From: Alistipes sp.
Lineage (GTDB): Bacteria > Bacteroidota > Bacteroidia > Bacteroidales > Rikenellaceae
DNA: 43,076 nt
Reading direction: 5' to 3'
NCBI GenBank assembly: GCA_017559615.1
Contig: JAFYRB010000088.1
Span: forward strand, 1 to 43,076
This document shows, in pieces, positions 8,362 through 16,895 of this stretch (position 1 is its first letter; each line of letters starts with the position of its first letter). The notes below the pieces were generated by a model that worked only from the letters and a program-made list of their open reading frames with translations, was not told where the DNA came from and did no database searches. A program made the position numbers and the translations under genes.

Positions 8362-9177
8362 CTAATACTGCTCCTTCTCGTTAGGGAAGTCGCGGCTCTT
8401 AACATCGTCAACATAGTGACCTACGGCCTCCAAGATAAGAGTACCAAGGTCGGCATAACGGCGCAAGAATCGTGGTGAGAATGCCTGTGTGATACCCAAC
8501 ATATCGTGAGCCACCAACACCTGACCATCCGTAGCACCACCCGCACCAATACCAATGGTTGGGATATGCAACTCCTTCGACACACGCTCGCCCAACGATG
8601 CTGGAATCTTCTCCAACACCACGGCGAAGCATCCCGCCTCCTCCAAGAGTTTTGCATCACGCACCAACTTCTCAGCCTCGGCCTCATCCTTCGCACGAAC
8701 GTTATATGTTCCAAACTTATGGATAGACTGTGGCATAAGTCCAAGGTGGCCCATAACAGGGATACCTGCCGAGAGGATACGCTGCACCGACTCGAGAACC
8801 TCCTCGCCACCTTCGAGCTTCACGGCATCAGCTTCGGTCTCCTTCATAATGCGAACCGCAGAGTCGAGGGCGAGTTTCGAGTTACCCTGATAGGTACCGA
8901 ATGGCAAATCGACAACTACCAACGCACGCTCCACGGCACGAACTACCGACTTCGCGTGATAAATCATCATATCGAGGGTGATAGGCAATGTAGTCTCGAA
9001 ACCAGCCATAACATTTGCTGCCGAGTCACCAACAAGTATCACGTCGATACCCGCCTGGTCTACAATCTTTGCCATCGAATAGTCGTACGAGGTAAGCATA
9101 GCAATCTTCTCGCCACGCTGCTTCATCTCCGTAAGGCGCAATGTTGTTACCGCTCTTACTGTGCTTTCTACTGACAT
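8362..9177 (-). CDS. panB: 3-methyl-2-oxobutanoate hydroxymethyltransferase
   Basis: First committed step of pantothenate (coenzyme A) synthesis: adds a hydroxymethyl group from 5,10-methylene-THF to alpha-ketoisovalerate. TIM-barrel protein with metal-binding [21 protein letters not shown], the DLPFGTYQ block, [18 protein letters not shown] and the catalytic-Glu block VLEKIP, then [17 protein letters not shown]. The open frame extends 66 codons further upstream, but those codons cross the promoter and are low-complexity. The ATG at 9177 ([15 protein letters not shown]) gives 271 aa, the normal family length, and lies just downstream of a -7 box. No panC or panD neighbour is seen here. Confidence 0.93.
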   Translation of the reverse strand: MSVESTVRAVTTLRLTEMKQRGEKIAMLTSYDYSMAKIVDQAGIDVILVGDSAANVMAGFETTLPITLDMMIYHAKSVVRAVERALVVVDLPFGTYQGNSKLALDSAVRIMKETEADAVKLEGGEEVLESVQRILSAGIPVMGHLGLMPQSIHKFGTYNVRAKDEAEAEKLVRDAKLLEEAGCFAVVLEKIPASLGERVSKELHIPTIGIGAGGATDGQVLVAHDMLGITQAFSPRFLRRYADLGTLILEAVGHYVDDVKSRDFPNEKEQY

Positions 9178-9200
9178 AGTGTTAGGTTTTATATATAACG

Positions 9201-9208
9201 CAAATATA
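9201..9208 (-). promoter_or_regulatory. panB promoter -7 box
   Basis: Leftward TATATTTG (perfect -7 consensus), 23 nt upstream of the chosen panB ATG. No TTTG is at the expected -33 position; that place is covered by the palindrome at 9224-9240. Confidence 0.6.
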
Positions 9209-9223
9209 ACGCTTTTTTTGATA

Positions 9224-9240
9224 CGAGAAATCATTTCTCG
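9224..9240. promoter_or_regulatory. 17-bp palindrome over the panB -33 region
   Basis: CGAGAAAT-C-ATTTCTCG, perfect 8-bp arms around a single C. It begins 16 nt upstream of the panB -7 box, where RNA polymerase would contact the -33 element, and is also about 75 nt upstream of the divergent GH2 -7 box. A repressor operator is a fair guess. Confidence 0.4.
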
Positions 9241-9313
9241 CAAAAAGTTACGTTTTCTGCCACCCTCACCCCACGAATTCTCAAAAGAGTATGGGAATAT
9301 GAATACTTTTTCG

Positions 9314-9321
9314 TATATTTG
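9314..9321 (+). promoter_or_regulatory. Promoter -7 box for GH2-rmuC
   Basis: Perfect TATATTTG, 32 nt before the GH2 ATG. No clear TTTG is at the -33 position. Confidence 0.55.
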
Positions 9322-9353
9322 CCTATGTAGGAAACAAAAAAACGTAATTAGAT

Positions 9354-11855
9354 ATGAGACGAGTAATTTTATCACTTTTAGGCGTAATGCTTATGGCACT
9401 CACTGCCGAGGCACAGCTACGCAGCGAGCAGCTCTTGGAGCGCGGTTGGAGATTCTCACGCGAGGATAGCGCCGAGTTTATCAGCGCGGAGTATGACGAT
9501 AGCGCGTGGCAGGAGGTTGTAGTACCTCACGACTGGGCTATCTACGGTCCATTCAGCATCAACAACGACAAGCAGAATGTGGCTATCACACAGGATGGTC
9601 AGAAGGAGGCTATGGAGCACGCAGGACGTACAGGAGGTCTTCCATTCGTTGGTGTGGGCTGGTATCGCTTGGAGTTCGAGGCCCCAGAGTTCGAGGCGGG
9701 TAAGCGTGCTACGATACTCTTCGATGGCGCTATGAGCAACGCACGTGTCTATGTTAATGGCACGGAGGTGGGCTTCTGGCCTTATGGCTACAACTCGTTC
9801 CACTTCGACATCACCGACTACCTTAAGGCTGGCGAGAAGAACGAGCTTGCCGTACGCCTTGAGAATAAACCAGAGTCATCACGTTGGTATCCTGGTGCGG
9901 GTATCTACCGCAATGTTCACCTTATCATCACCGAGGATGTTCACGTTCCTGTATGGGGCACACACCTTACTACACCTCACGTTAGCGACGAGTTAGCTCG
10001 CGTGGAGCTTCGCACAAAGGTGGCGGGCATCAACGACAACAACCGCAACGCTCTACGTATCGAGACCACCATCTTCGATAATAAGGGCAATGCCGTAGCT
10101 GCGGCTACTGACCGCTTGAGCATCTACAAGGAGGCTACATTCGAGCAGGCTATAAACGTCGAAAACCCAGAGCTTTGGTCCGTAGACACCCCTACGCTCT
10201 ACACCGCAGAGTCGAAGATTTACCTCGGCGAGGAGCTTAAGGATGAGTACTCAACACGCTTCGGCATCCGCACCATAGAGATTATCCCCGACAAGGGACT
10301 ATTTATCAACGGCGTAGAGACCAAGTTCAAGGGCGTATGTAACCACCACGACCTCGGTCCTTTGGGTGCTGCTGTTAACGATGCAGCCATCCGCCGTCAG
10401 GTGCGCATTATGAAGGAGATGGGATGTAACGCCATCCGCACCTCGCACAATATGCCTGCTCCAGAGCTTGTTGCGGCGTGTGACGAGATGGGTATGATGC
10501 TTATGCCCGAGACCTTCGACGAGTGGCGTACTCCAAAGCTTGCGAATGGCTACCACCTCTACTTCGATGAGTGGGCAGAGCGCGACCTTGTAAACCTTCT
10601 GCACCACTATCGCAACAACCCAAGTGTGGTTATGTGGTGCATTGGTAACGAGGTTCCCGACCAGGGTGATGTTATCTGGGGTGCAAAGCTATCGCGTTAT
10701 TTGCAGGATATCTGCCACCGCGAGGACCCTACACGCCCTGTAACACAGGGTATGGACCAGCCTCACAACGTGGTTTACAACAATATGGCAGCGATGATGG
10801 ATGTCGCAGGATTCAACTACCGCCCACACCGCTACCCTGATAACTATCTCCGTCTTCCACAGCAGATTATCCTCGGCTCGGAGACCGCATCTACGGTCAG
10901 CAGCCGTGGCGTTTATAAGTTCCCCGTTGAGCGTCGCTCGATGGCGAAGTACGACGACCATCAGGCTTCGTCATACGACGTTGAGCATTGCGGATGGTCG
11001 AACCTTCCGGAGGATGATTGGATTTGGCACGATGACTTTGCGTGGGGTATTGGCGAGTTCGTATGGACAGGCTTCGACTACCTCGGTGAGCCTACGCCAT
11101 ACTACACCGATTGGCCAAGCCACTCATCGCTCTTCGGTATCGTGGACCTCGCGGGATTGCCTAAAGACCGCTACTACCTCTACCGTAGCCACTGGAATAA
11201 GGATGTGGAGACACTTCATATCCTACCACACTGGACGTGGCCAGGTCGCGAGGGCGAGACAACACCCGTATTCGTATATACCAACTACCCAAGTGCCGAG
11301 CTATTTATCAACGGCAAGAGTCAGGGCATACGCACCAAGGATTTGAGCGTTACGGCCGAGGGTACGATGGAGAGCGAGGAGAGCGCAACATCGTTCGTGC
11401 GACAGTCACGCTACCGCCTAATGTGGATGGATACGAAATATGAGCCAGGCGTTGTTAAGGTTGTTGCCTATGACAAGGATGGTAACGCCGTTGCCGAGCG
11501 TGAGATTCGCACTGCGGGTAAGCCTCACCACATCGAGCTTACTGCCGACCGCGCGACAATCACCGCCGATGGCCGTGACCTCTCGTTTATCACCGTTCGC
11601 GTGGTGGATAAGGATGGTAACCTCTGCCCCGATGCACAGCACTTGGTGGAGTATAGCGTAAGTGGCGAGGGCTTCTATCGTGCTGGTGCGAATGGTAACC
11701 CTGTATCGTTGGAGTTGTTCCACGAGCCACGTATGCAGCTCTTCAATGGTATGATGACCGCTATCGTGCAGAGCAACACCACACCTGGAGAGATTACCCT
11801 TACAGCAAAGGCCAAGGGTGTTAAGTCGGCTAAAATCGTAATTAAAACAGAGTAG
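9354..11855 (+). CDS. GH2 beta-galactosidase, exported
   Basis: Secreted or periplasmic retaining glycoside hydrolase that removes terminal beta-galactose (or a related sugar) from glycans. Order: signal peptide 1-20 (ALTAEA-Q); sugar-binding jelly roll about 21-195 ([37 protein letters not shown]); Ig-like domain about 200-300; TIM barrel about 305-600 with GVCNHHDLG and [10 protein letters not shown]; then DUF4982-type and C-terminal Ig-like domains (last about 100 residues). The acid/base is Glu433 in CIGNEVP and the nucleophile Glu510 in ILGSETAS. The 833-aa length fits the GalB-type enzymes of gut Bacteroidales. There is no susC/susD pair or sugar regulator next to it, so it is an orphan and not part of a typical polysaccharide utilisation locus. 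Exact substrate cannot be read from sequence. Its stop is 5 nt before rmuC. Confidence 0.9.
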   Translation: MRRVILSLLGVMLMALTAEAQLRSEQLLERGWRFSREDSAEFISAEYDDSAWQEVVVPHDWAIYGPFSINNDKQNVAITQDGQKEAMEHAGRTGGLPFVGVGWYRLEFEAPEFEAGKRATILFDGAMSNARVYVNGTEVGFWPYGYNSFHFDITDYLKAGEKNELAVRLENKPESSRWYPGAGIYRNVHLIITEDVHVPVWGTHLTTPHVSDELARVELRTKVAGINDNNRNALRIETTIFDNKGNAVAAATDRLSIYKEATFEQAINVENPELWSVDTPTLYTAESKIYLGEELKDEYSTRFGIRTIEIIPDKGLFINGVETKFKGVCNHHDLGPLGAAVNDAAIRRQVRIMKEMGCNAIRTSHNMPAPELVAACDEMGMMLMPETFDEWRTPKLANGYHLYFDEWAERDLVNLLHHYRNNPSVVMWCIGNEVPDQGDVIWGAKLSRYLQDICHREDPTRPVTQGMDQPHNVVYNNMAAMMDVAGFNYRPHRYPDNYLRLPQQIILGSETASTVSSRGVYKFPVERRSMAKYDDHQASSYDVEHCGWSNLPEDDWIWHDDFAWGIGEFVWTGFDYLGEPTPYYTDWPSHSSLFGIVDLAGLPKDRYYLYRSHWNKDVETLHILPHWTWPGREGETTPVFVYTNYPSAELFINGKSQGIRTKDLSVTAEGTMESEESATSFVRQSRYRLMWMDTKYEPGVVKVVAYDKDGNAVAEREIRTAGKPHHIELTADRATITADGRDLSFITVRVVDKDGNLCPDAQHLVEYSVSGEGFYRAGANGNPVSLELFHEPRMQLFNGMMTAIVQSNTTPGEITLTAKAKGVKSAKIVIKTE

Positions 11856-11860
11856 CTACT

Positions 11861-13462
11861 ATGACAGAGATGATATTTGTTGTCAGCGTTATTGTTTCGC
11901 TCATTATTGGCTTTGCGCTAAACCGCATCTTCGCAAAGAACAACAACGATAACGGCATAATACTAAAGGAGAACGAGGAGCTAAAGCGCCTTGTGGAGGA
12001 GCGCAACACCCGCATCGAGCGTCAGAATCTTGAGATTACACGTCTTGTTGCCGAGCGTTCGGCGGAGCATACAATGGTCGAGAGCCTCACTGCGCAGCTC
12101 GCCGAGACGAAGAGCGCAGGTGCCGAGGAGTTGCAGCGCACTCGCGAGGAGGCTCAGCGCGCCTTGGAGCAGCGCATTGCGGAGCTTAGGGAGATATACG
12201 AGCAGAAGCTCCGCGATATTAAGGCTCACTCGGATGAGACTCTTGCACAGCAGATGAGGCTCATTCAGGAACAGATGCAGACCACCTCGGAGCGAGTGCT
12301 TAAGAGCCGTCAGGAGGAGCTTGAGAGTCGCAACGAGGAGAGCGTGTCGCGCATCGTGGACCCACTTCGTGAGAGCATTAAGCGTATGAGCGAGGCCCTC
12401 GATAGCTCGAAGCAGGAGCATCACGATAGAATGCAGAGCCTCGACACCCTTATCCGCGAGAACCTCCGCCATAGCCACGAGCTTGGTGCTACGGCCGACC
12501 GTCTTGCGCAGGCACTCACCACAAAGGTTAAGACACAGGGTAACTTTGGCGAGCTTCATCTCAAGAAGTTCCTTGAGGATATGGGCCTTATGGAGGGTAC
12601 GGCATATACCTCACAGCAAGGTCTTAAGGATAAGTATGGCAAAAAGATTAAGAGCGATGAGGATAAGGGCCTTATCCCCGATTTTATCCTACACTTCCCT
12701 AATAAGCGCGATGTCATCGTCGACTCGAAGGTGGTTATTACCGACTTCGAGCGCTATATGAGTGCTACCACACCCGAGGAGAAGGAGATACACCTTAAGG
12801 CGCATATCGAAGCTCTCCGCGCTCAAGTGGATGGACTCTCGAAGAAGGACTATAGCAAATATTTAGATACTGGATATACGAAGCTCGACTTCGTGATTAT
12901 GTATGTCTTCCACGAGGGTGCGCTCAACCTCGCGTTGATGAACGACACCTCGCTATGGCGCTATGCCTACGATAGACACGTATTGATTATGGGTCCACAG
13001 ACTATGTATATGAATCTCCGAGTTTTGGAGCTAATGTGGACACAGTCACGCCAGCTTACTAATCAGGATGAGATTATGAAGCAGGCAAAGATGATCATAG
13101 AGCGCGTAAAACTCTTCGCTCGCCGTCTCACCGAAACAGAGAGCAGTATGCAGGAAGTTATGGGTAAATTTAAAGAACTTCGAACTGTTACTGCAGAGAA
13201 GGGAAAGAGTATCATTACTCCTGCAAATGAGCTTATTAGGTTAAGCGGAATCGCATTAAAATCCAATGGCAAGGGAGGAGTCTCACCAACCTATATCGAA
13301 GGAGATGAAACATCCTTCTTTGGTGAGGAGAAGAAAAAGAAGAAAAATTCAACTATAACCGACGAAGATGCAACCGTTATAGATGAGTTTGACGAAGATG
13401 AGGGCGAAGATGTAGAGACATCGGAGGTTGAAGCATCGGAGGCTTCCGAGCAGAATGAATAA
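11861..13462 (+). CDS. rmuC: DNA recombination protein RmuC
   Basis: RmuC family, predicted PD-(D/E)XK-fold protein that limits DNA inversions and rearrangements. Residues 4-22 form one membrane anchor, then a charged coiled coil to about residue 200 (many ERRxE-type heptads), and the conserved RmuC domain from about 215 to 440 with KTQGNFGELHLKKFLEDMGL, PDFILHFPNKRDVIVDSKV and a YVFHEGALNLAL block. The end is a Lys run (EEKKKKKN) followed by a very acidic tail, which is not part of the family core. From about 13,120 on, the gene uses many GAA and AAA codons although the preceding 1.2 kb is almost all GAG and AAG; see findings. Probably co-transcribed with GH2. Confidence 0.9.
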   Translation: MTEMIFVVSVIVSLIIGFALNRIFAKNNNDNGIILKENEELKRLVEERNTRIERQNLEITRLVAERSAEHTMVESLTAQLAETKSAGAEELQRTREEAQRALEQRIAELREIYEQKLRDIKAHSDETLAQQMRLIQEQMQTTSERVLKSRQEELESRNEESVSRIVDPLRESIKRMSEALDSSKQEHHDRMQSLDTLIRENLRHSHELGATADRLAQALTTKVKTQGNFGELHLKKFLEDMGLMEGTAYTSQQGLKDKYGKKIKSDEDKGLIPDFILHFPNKRDVIVDSKVVITDFERYMSATTPEEKEIHLKAHIEALRAQVDGLSKKDYSKYLDTGYTKLDFVIMYVFHEGALNLALMNDTSLWRYAYDRHVLIMGPQTMYMNLRVLELMWTQSRQLTNQDEIMKQAKMIIERVKLFARRLTETESSMQEVMGKFKELRTVTAEKGKSIITPANELIRLSGIALKSNGKGGVSPTYIEGDETSFFGEEKKKKKNSTITDEDATVIDEFDEDEGEDVETSEVEASEASEQNE

Positions 13463-13470
13463 CCAAATAG

Positions 13471-13507
13471 AAGTGGCTACCCGAACGGGTGGTCACTTTT
13501 ATTTTTC
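13471..13507 (+). terminator. Terminator after rmuC
   Basis: Stem aagtggctacccg / cgggtggtcactt with a 2-nt loop and two wobble-type pairs, followed by TTTATTTTT. Confidence 0.75.
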
Positions 13508-13530
13508 GGGGAAGGATAGAATTAAGCACA

Positions 13531-13620
13531 CCCTCTCGCCACACAAGACACCCCACTGCCAAAAACAAAAAAAAGCGATCGAAAAATCGACCGCTTTAGT
13601 TGGGCTACCTGGATTCGAAC
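13531..13620. repeat. Direct repeat copy 1: displaced tRNA-Gln 3' end plus terminator
   Basis: This 90-bp segment matches 13864-13949 almost exactly (one 3-nt and one 1-nt indel and very few substitutions). It contains a second copy of the tRNA hairpin terminator (13575-13594) and the last 21 nt of the tRNA-Gln gene (13600-13620: discriminator, acceptor 3' strand, T-arm 3' half and T loop), then diverges. It is therefore a truncated tRNA 3' end, not a working tRNA. It may be an attachment-site remnant or a decayed tandem duplication. Confidence 0.85.
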
Positions 13621-13863
13621 TGCAGCAACGGGGTTCCCATTGCAAAGTAGAGCCGATACCTACAAGCGCAGGCCATAATGCCGAGCAATAGATATAACCA
13701 TATCGGCTCAACCAATAAACAGTGAGAATCAGGAGGCAAACAACAATATCGTGAGAGTCGCGAAAGTGTGGCGAGAGGCGTGCTTGCAAGGGCGAGAATG
13801 GTGAACGAACTAATACTTGCATTAAAGTTCGGTCACTACTTCTCGGTAGTAGCCGTCAGGCTA
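13621..13863. other. Gene-free spacer between the two repeats
   Basis: About 243 nt without a credible gene. It holds a 9-bp inverted repeat (gagccgata at 13650-13658 with tatcggctc at 13701-13709), an inverted copy of the 13-mer cctctcgccacac at 13766-13778, and near 13831-13858 a hairpin-like ggtcactac / gtagtagcc that weakly resembles the rmuC terminator. Any frames here that read into tRNA sequence are artefacts. Together with the repeats, the stretch 13463-13928 has no protein gene. Confidence 0.6.
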
Positions 13864-13949
13864 CCCTCTCGCCACACGCACCCCACCGCCAAAAACAAAA
13901 AAAGCGATCGAAAAATCGACCGCTTTAGTTGGGCTACCTGGATTCGAAC
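13864..13949. repeat. Direct repeat copy 2 (native tRNA-Gln 3' end and terminator)
   Basis: Partner of 13531-13620, 333 bp away in the same orientation. In this copy the repeat overlaps the intact tRNA gene by 21 nt and includes its terminator. Confidence 0.85.
13890..13925 (-). terminator. tRNA-Gln terminator
   Basis: Read leftward: gcggtcga-tttt-tcgatcgc (13923-13904) with one G-U pair, followed by a T-run interrupted once by G. It begins 5 nt after the tRNA 3' end. Confidence 0.8.
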
Positions 13950-13999
13950 CAAGAATGACAGGACCAGAATCTGTAGTGTTACCATTACACCATAGCCCA
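13929..13999 (-). tRNA. tRNA-Gln (anticodon CTG)
   Basis: Full cloverleaf of 71 nt on the minus strand: acceptor TGGGCTA / TAGCCCA with discriminator A, D stem GTGT / ACAC, anticodon loop TTCTGGT (anticodon CTG, reads CAG), 4-nt variable loop, and T arm CTTGG-TTCGAAT-CCAGG. CCA is not encoded. The closing pair of the anticodon stem is A-C (ACAGA / CCTGT), a mismatch. A promoter lies upstream and a hairpin terminator downstream. Confidence 0.93.
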
Positions 14000-14018
14000 A
14001 TTGTTCTGTTTGACGGTG

Positions 14019-14049
14019 CAAAAGTAGAACAAAATTTTTTATTTACAAA
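14019..14049 (-). promoter_or_regulatory. tRNA-Gln promoter
   Basis: Leftward TTTG (14049-14046), 19-nt spacer, TACTTTTG (14026-14019): both Bacteroidota elements at the standard distance, about 20 nt before the tRNA 5' end. Confidence 0.7.
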
Positions 14050-14070
14050 GGATTTTGCAAAAAAATTTCA

Positions 14071-14078
14071 TATCTTTG
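14071..14078 (+). promoter_or_regulatory. Promoter -7 box for the nucleoside transporter and rarA
   Basis: Perfect TATCTTTG, 50 nt upstream of the transporter ATG. A TTTG at 14054 is too close to be an ideal -33 element. Confidence 0.55.
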
Positions 14079-14128
14079 TTAAGATTTTTGCATAACAAAG
14101 CTTTTAGAACATATAAAACTATCTGATT

Positions 14129-15475
14129 ATGAAGAATATTAAGTCTCGACTAATCGTTATGAACTTTCTGCAATTTGCAGTCTGGGGTGCTTATCTCACC
14201 TGCATTGGTCAGTTCTTGGGACGTGTTGGTCTGGGCAGTTACATCTCGTGGTTCTACGTTGCGCAGGGCGTAGTATCTATCTTTATGCCTGCGATTATGG
14301 GTATCATCGCCGATAAGTATGTGCAGCCACAGCGTCTTCTCGGTATCTCTCACCTCTTAGCAGGAGGCTTTATGCTCGTTGCAGCATACTTCGGTATCGA
14401 GGCTACGGAGCTTGCACAGGCAAATACGGGTAACGCCAGCTATGTTGCCAACATCTGGCCTATCTTCATACCTTATGTCCTCAGCGTGGCGTTCTATATG
14501 CCTACTATCGCACTCTCGAATACCGTTGCCTTTGGCACACTAACACGTTCGGGTTTGGACTTCGTAAAGGCATTCCCTCCTATCCGCACCTTGGGTACCG
14601 TAGGTTTTATCGCCTCGATGTGGCTTGTAAATAGCCTATCGTTTGGCTTGGCGGAGAATGCACAGTTCACCTATATGCAGCTTATCATCTGCGGTGTTTT
14701 GGGTGTTATCCTCGGTGCTTACGCCTTCACACTCCCAGAGTGTCCACTCTCGAAGAGCGACGAGAAGAAGAGCCTCGCCGAGCGTCTTGGCCTTGATGCC
14801 TTCGTACTCTTCAAGTCGAAGACTATGGCTATGTTCTTCGTATTCTCGATGCTTCTTGGCGTATCATTGCAGATTACAAACGGCTATGCAACATCCTATA
14901 TCAATAGCTTTGGTAGCATCTCCAACGACTGGTTTGCGTCAAACCCTACGATGTTGGTCTCTATCTCGCAGATTTCGGAGGCGTTGTGCATCCTTATGAC
15001 CGCCTTCTTCCTCCGCCGCTTTGGTATTAAGAACGTTATGCTTATTGCGATGTTTGCGTGGGTATTGCGCTTCGGCTTCTTTGGTGTAGGCACTACAACC
15101 GCTACTATGGGCATCATCGCCCTAATCGCATCGTGCTTGGTATATGGCGTGGCGTTCGACTTCTTCAACGTGTCGGGTGCTATGTTCGTGCAGCAGGAGG
15201 CTCCAAAGAGTATGCAGGGTAGCGCACAGGGATTGTTTATGCTTATGACAAATGGTATCGGTGCTTCGGTAGGTACATATATCGCGGGTAAGGTCGTTGA
15301 CCACTTCTGTATGTGGGAGGGTGGCTACCTCGTATCACGTCCTGAATTTAGCGGCGAGGGCTGGCAGATGACTTGGTTTATCTTCGCGGGCTATGCATTG
15401 GTCGTGGCACTCACCTTCTGGGCCTTGTTCCGCTATAAGCACGATCCTAATAAGTTGATTAACGTCGAGCATTAA
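14129..15475 (+). CDS. Nucleoside:H+ symporter family MFS transporter
   Basis: Inner-membrane permease of about 12 hydrophobic segments, most like the NupG/XapB nucleoside:proton symporters. The opening RLIVMNFLQFAVWGAYLTCIGQFL is the signature start of that family (NFLQ, WGAYL), followed by the helix 2 region with MPAIMGIIADKYVQPQRLL and the half-way motif AFPPIRTLGTVGFI. Length 448 aa is normal for it. Nucleoside salvage is the likely role; the actual substrate range is not readable. It lies 3 nt upstream of rarA and probably shares its transcript, with no obvious functional link. Confidence 0.82.
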   Translation: MKNIKSRLIVMNFLQFAVWGAYLTCIGQFLGRVGLGSYISWFYVAQGVVSIFMPAIMGIIADKYVQPQRLLGISHLLAGGFMLVAAYFGIEATELAQANTGNASYVANIWPIFIPYVLSVAFYMPTIALSNTVAFGTLTRSGLDFVKAFPPIRTLGTVGFIASMWLVNSLSFGLAENAQFTYMQLIICGVLGVILGAYAFTLPECPLSKSDEKKSLAERLGLDAFVLFKSKTMAMFFVFSMLLGVSLQITNGYATSYINSFGSISNDWFASNPTMLVSISQISEALCILMTAFFLRRFGIKNVMLIAMFAWVLRFGFFGVGTTTATMGIIALIASCLVYGVAFDFFNVSGAMFVQQEAPKSMQGSAQGLFMLMTNGIGASVGTYIAGKVVDHFCMWEGGYLVSRPEFSGEGWQMTWFIFAGYALVVALTFWALFRYKHDPNKLINVEH

Positions 15476-15478
15476 TCT

Positions 15479-16759
15479 ATGGCACAACAACCTTTAGCCG
15501 AGCGTCTGCGCCCACAGAGTCTCGAGGATTACATAGGGCAGAAGCACCTCGTTGGCGAGAATGGCGTATTCCGTAAGTTCATCGCCTCGGGCAGCGTGCC
15601 ATCGTTTATTCTATGGGGCCCTCCAGGTGTTGGCAAGACCACTCTTGCGAAGATTGTTGCCACGTCGCTCAATCGCCCCTTCTATACGCTATCTGCCGTA
15701 ACCTCAGGCGTTAAGGAGGTTAGGGAGGTTATCGAGAAGGCGAAGAATCAGCACCTCTTTAGTGCGCGTTCGGCATTCCTATTTATCGATGAGATTCACC
15801 GCTTCAATAAGTCGCAGCAGGACTCGCTGCTGGGTGCTGTGGAGCAGGGTATCGTGACGCTTATTGGCGCCACAACCGAAAACCCCTCGTTCGAGGTTAT
15901 CTCACCGCTATTGAGCCGCTGTCAGGTCTACGTACTGAAGCCTATGGACGACGAGGAGCTGCAGACGCTTCTCGACCGCGCCCTTAACTCCGACGAGGAG
16001 CTGAAGAAAAGAAATATCGAGGTCCGCGAGACCGAGGCTCTGTTCCGCTTCTCAGGTGGCGATGCACGTAAGTTACTCAATATCCTCGACATCATTATCG
16101 GTGCTTCGAACGGCGACATCGTGATTTCGGATGAGCGCGTCACAGAGTGCCTACAACAGAATATCGCCCTCTACGATAAGTCGGGCGAGCAGCACTACGA
16201 TGTAATCTCGGCATTTATCAAGTCGGTACGTGGTAGCGACCCCAACGCCGCCATCTACTACCTTGCCCGAATGTTGGCTGGTGGCGAGGAGCCCCGCTTC
16301 ATCGCACGCCGCCTTGTGATTTTGGCATCGGAGGATATCGGACTTGCAAACCCCAATGCCCTACTCTTGGCCAACGCCTGCTTCGATACGGTGCATAAGA
16401 TTGGTATGCCCGAGGCACGCATCACCCTTGCCGAGACTACGATATACCTCGCCACAAGTCCCAAGAGCAACTCTGCCTATGCAGCTATAAATAAGGCACT
16501 TGCAATGGTCGAGCGAGATACTACGAATCGTCCCGTACCACTACACCTTCGCAACGCCCCAACAAAACTTATGGGCGATATGGGCTATGGCGCCAACTAC
16601 CGCTATGCTCACGACTATACGGGCAACTTCGTGGCCCAGGAGTTCCTTCCCGAGTCGTTGAGTGGCACACGCTTCTACACTCCGAATACGGGCAATGCGC
16701 AGGAGGCCAAAATCGCCGAACGCATCCACGCCCTATGGGGTGATAAGTATGAGGGGTGA
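15479..16759 (+). CDS. rarA: Replication-associated recombination protein A (MgsA-type AAA+ ATPase)
   Basis: Acts at stalled replication forks; homologous to clamp-loader ATPases and to eukaryotic WRNIP1/Mgs1. Walker A GPPGVGKT is at residues 47-54, Walker B LFIDEIHRFNKSQQD at 101-115, sensor 1 GATTENPSFEV and an arginine-finger region SRCQVY follow, then the C-terminal tetramerisation domain with IKSVRGSDPNAAIYYLARMLAGGE, which is the RarA signature. Length 426 aa is as expected. Located 3 nt after the transporter gene; the groESL control region starts right after its stop. Confidence 0.94.
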   Translation: MAQQPLAERLRPQSLEDYIGQKHLVGENGVFRKFIASGSVPSFILWGPPGVGKTTLAKIVATSLNRPFYTLSAVTSGVKEVREVIEKAKNQHLFSARSAFLFIDEIHRFNKSQQDSLLGAVEQGIVTLIGATTENPSFEVISPLLSRCQVYVLKPMDDEELQTLLDRALNSDEELKKRNIEVRETEALFRFSGGDARKLLNILDIIIGASNGDIVISDERVTECLQQNIALYDKSGEQHYDVISAFIKSVRGSDPNAAIYYLARMLAGGEEPRFIARRLVILASEDIGLANPNALLLANACFDTVHKIGMPEARITLAETTIYLATSPKSNSAYAAINKALAMVERDTTNRPVPLHLRNAPTKLMGDMGYGANYRYAHDYTGNFVAQEFLPESLSGTRFYTPNTGNAQEAKIAERIHALWGDKYEG

Positions 16760-16768
16760 CACGGTGTA

Positions 16769-16781
16769 TGACAATTTGTCA
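16769..16781. promoter_or_regulatory. Palindrome upstream of groS (possible activator site)
   Basis: TGACAA-T-TTGTCA, perfect 6-bp arms, about 45 nt upstream of the -24 element of the sigma-54-type promoter. A further TGACA begins 12 nt earlier (16757). The position suits an enhancer site for a bEBP or another heat-shock regulator. Confidence 0.4.
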
Positions 16782-16825
16782 GTCGCAGGCCCCTCACCTA
16801 CACATTATTATGACAGCAGTAGCTT

Positions 16826-16840
16826 TGGCACGGTGATTGC
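16826..16840 (+). promoter_or_regulatory. Sigma-54-type (-24/-12) promoter of groSL
   Basis: TGGCACGGTGATTGC fits the consensus TGGCACG-N4-TTGC exactly, including the fixed GG-N10-GC spacing (GG at 16827-16828, GC at 16839-16840). Transcription would start near 16852, leaving about 44 nt of leader before the groS ATG. No TAnnTTTG box and no CIRCE element is seen here. Confidence 0.6.
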
Positions 16841-16895
16841 CAGACTTAAAACCAAACAGAAAATATTATCAAAACATAAAAACGAAAACTAAATT

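Noticed and set aside
9178..9375. N-terminal extension of panB by 66 codons
   Set aside because: It crosses the -7 box and palindrome and has no resemblance to PanB; the ATG at 9177 gives the usual length.
13428..14021. Short frames in both directions across the tRNA repeat region
   Set aside because: They read through tRNA and terminator sequence (for example WATWIRTKND from the tRNA-Gln gene), a common database artefact.
16760..16895. CIRCE (HrcA) operator before groS
   Set aside because: Neither TTAGCACTC nor its inverted partner is present; the only inverted repeat is TGACAATTTGTCA.
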